From: Capnocytophaga sp. oral taxon 878
GTDB lineage: Bacteria; Bacteroidota; Bacteroidia; Flavobacteriales; Flavobacteriaceae
Assembly (NCBI RefSeq): GCF_002999135.1
Contig: NZ_CP027229.1
Location: 2,393,501 to 2,457,500 of the forward strand
Reading direction: 5' to 3'
Length of the DNA stretch: 64,000 nt
A program made the position numbers and the translations under genes. Under the pieces are notes generated by a model, which did no database searches, was not told the origin of the DNA, and saw only the letters and a program-made list of their open reading frames with translations. This document shows positions 62,686 to 64,000 of the stretch, piece by piece. Position 1 is the first letter of the stretch; each line of letters opens with the position of its first letter.

Positions 62686-63930
62686 TCATCTTATTTCGTA
62701 TGATTTATTGTATTTGTGAGGAGTTACTAACGTCCCTTGTTTGTTTATTACGCCCCATTTCCCGTTATATTTTACCCCTATTGCATCGCCATTAAACTTT
62801 TGTATCTCTTCATATTGGCAGGGTACAATTAATTCTCCTTGCAGGTTGATAAACCCCCAATACCCATTAAGGCGTACTGCTATAATATCAAAACAAGTTT
62901 TCATCTCATCATATTGGCAAGAGGTTACTTCTTTTCCTTCTTTGTCAATACAACCCCATTTGCCATTGTGCTTTACTTGTGCAATACCTCTATCAAAATC
63001 TTTAGCTTCTTCGTATATGGCAGGCGTAATAACTTTCCCTTCATTATCAAAGAAACCTTTCTTATTCTTCAAGCTTGTCAAAAAAGTATCATAACAAGGA
63101 CCCGAAATACTATTATAAGTATCAAAAGGAACAATTACTTTATGGTTATTATTTACCACTCCTTTTTTCCCTTCTTTGGTAACCAAACAGTAAATAGTAC
63201 GTTCCCAATATTTACTTAGCAGGCTGATGTAGTCATATACAGCAGGAATGATAAGCTCGTTATTCTTATCCATCATCCCCCATTTATTGTCTTTGCTTAA
63301 AAACACACCAACCATATATTCTACCTTCACTTGGTCATAAACAAAGGGGAGTATCATTTCTCCTTTGGCATTAATACCTCCCCATTTATTATCTTTTTTC
63401 AGGAAAGTACTAGTATACCCCGTAAGCATTACCTCATCATACTCAAAAGGAGTTACAACTTCACCTTTTTCATTTACACGTCCCCACTTGTTGTTTTTTT
63501 GCACACAAAAAGGATTCCCATCAGCATAACTGATTTTAAATTTGTCATACTCAAAAGGAATTGCTATTTCTCCTTTCTCATTAATAGCCCCCCACTTGCC
63601 ATTCATCTTTGCAAAAGCAATGTTCGACGGACATTCAAATGTACCTAAGTCTTCATATATCAAAGGGATAACAACCTTGTTCTTACGGTCTACCATACCG
63701 TATTTAGATGTCTTAATACTCTGTACAATATAAATCCCTTCTAAAAAACTTACATATACCGATTTGTATTCTTCTATCCACTTAAGTTGTCTTATTTCCA
63801 TCGCAGCAATGTTTATACCGCTACTTTTATATATCCAACCTCTGCAACTGTAATTACTTCTTCCCAAAAAGTCCTGTCCCATCATAATATTACTTATCAA
63901 TATTGCAAGATATATTATGAGTTGTTTCAT
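62686..63930 (-). CDS. Secreted WG-repeat protein
   Basis: 414 residues with a signal peptide (MKQLIIYLAILISNIMMGQ) and about ten WG repeats (KMNGKWGAINEKGEIAIPFEYD type). Third WG protein of the window; probably read together with purD. The 70 bases beyond its start hold no recognisable gene. Confidence 0.85.
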   Translation of the reverse strand: MKQLIIYLAILISNIMMGQDFLGRSNYSCRGWIYKSSGINIAAMEIRQLKWIEEYKSVYVSFLEGIYIVQSIKTSKYGMVDRKNKVVIPLIYEDLGTFECPSNIAFAKMNGKWGAINEKGEIAIPFEYDKFKISYADGNPFCVQKNNKWGRVNEKGEVVTPFEYDEVMLTGYTSTFLKKDNKWGGINAKGEMILPFVYDQVKVEYMVGVFLSKDNKWGMMDKNNELIIPAVYDYISLLSKYWERTIYCLVTKEGKKGVVNNNHKVIVPFDTYNSISGPCYDTFLTSLKNKKGFFDNEGKVITPAIYEEAKDFDRGIAQVKHNGKWGCIDKEGKEVTSCQYDEMKTCFDIIAVRLNGYWGFINLQGELIVPCQYEEIQKFNGDAIGVKYNGKWGVINKQGTLVTPHKYNKSYEIR

Positions 63931-64000
63931 TCTTTACTTCTTTATTTTGCAAATCGGTATCGGTTGCATCTTGTGCTGGTTAGCCCTATTCAGGCGCGTG

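Overview
The window reads as chromosome of a low-GC member of the Bacteroidota, most likely a Flavobacteriia of the Capnocytophaga type. The support is indirect: nearly every promoter I can place has the -33 TTG / -7 TAnnTTTG layout of that phylum; the protein families are typical of it (adenylate kinase fused to a phosphoribosyltransferase, RND pump fused to TolC, DUF4292, WG and MORN repeats, IntDOT-like integrase, TonB-dependent receptor); ribosome binding sites are weak. I see no rRNA, tRNA or CRISPR array.

Layout. 1-711 is the 5' part of a YwqG-like gene. 1368-8021 holds menA, a metallo-beta-lactamase-fold protein that has lost most of its metal ligands, a MORN protein, an exported superoxide dismutase, a lipoprotein with three NPPHGQPGHRCDI motifs, an Hpt-Adk fusion and obg. 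8686-16704 holds hypothetical secreted and membrane proteins around leuS. 16823-21080 (minus) is mutS, a Crp-like regulator and a nitroreductase-fold protein. 21660-26830 is a run of small soluble proteins, including two tandem NTF2-like immunity-type paralogues, plus a DUF1016 PD-(D/E)XK nuclease. 26900-33492 has a DJ-1/PfpI protein, a PAS-LuxR regulator, a CPBP protease, a frameshifted TonB-dependent siderophore receptor, transaldolase and a lipoprotein. About 34000-42615 looks like an integrated element carrying a heavy-metal RND efflux operon and a tyrosine integrase, bounded by a near-perfect direct repeat. 42642-53733 is core and metabolic genes (TrmN6-like methyltransferase, sugar MFS transporter, esterase-PDZ, HDAC-like protein, YggS, MsrAB). 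53988-54241 is a candidate structured small RNA. 54424-61309 is a bile-acid-symporter-family gene and an operon WG protein, dut, kinase-like protein, DUF4292, EnvC-like, beta-ketoacyl synthase. purD and another WG protein end the window on the minus strand.

The most striking feature is not a gene. Five full intergenic regions and one partial one are filled from edge to edge (terminator, stop codon or -33 box on one side to a -33 box on the other) by copies of one roughly 430-bp, cytosine-poor, G-rich element. Each copy carries four tandem 11-bp units (TTCGTTTATAG type) at its centre. Every full copy points the same way relative to the gene it precedes, and in three copies the distance from the 11-mer array to the next promoter is almost constant (206-208 bp to the -33 box).

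The second main observation is the approximately 8.6-kb metal-efflux island. Its putative attachment sites coincide with the -7 box of the promoter of the interrupted gene, and that promoter appears to be rebuilt at the right junction.
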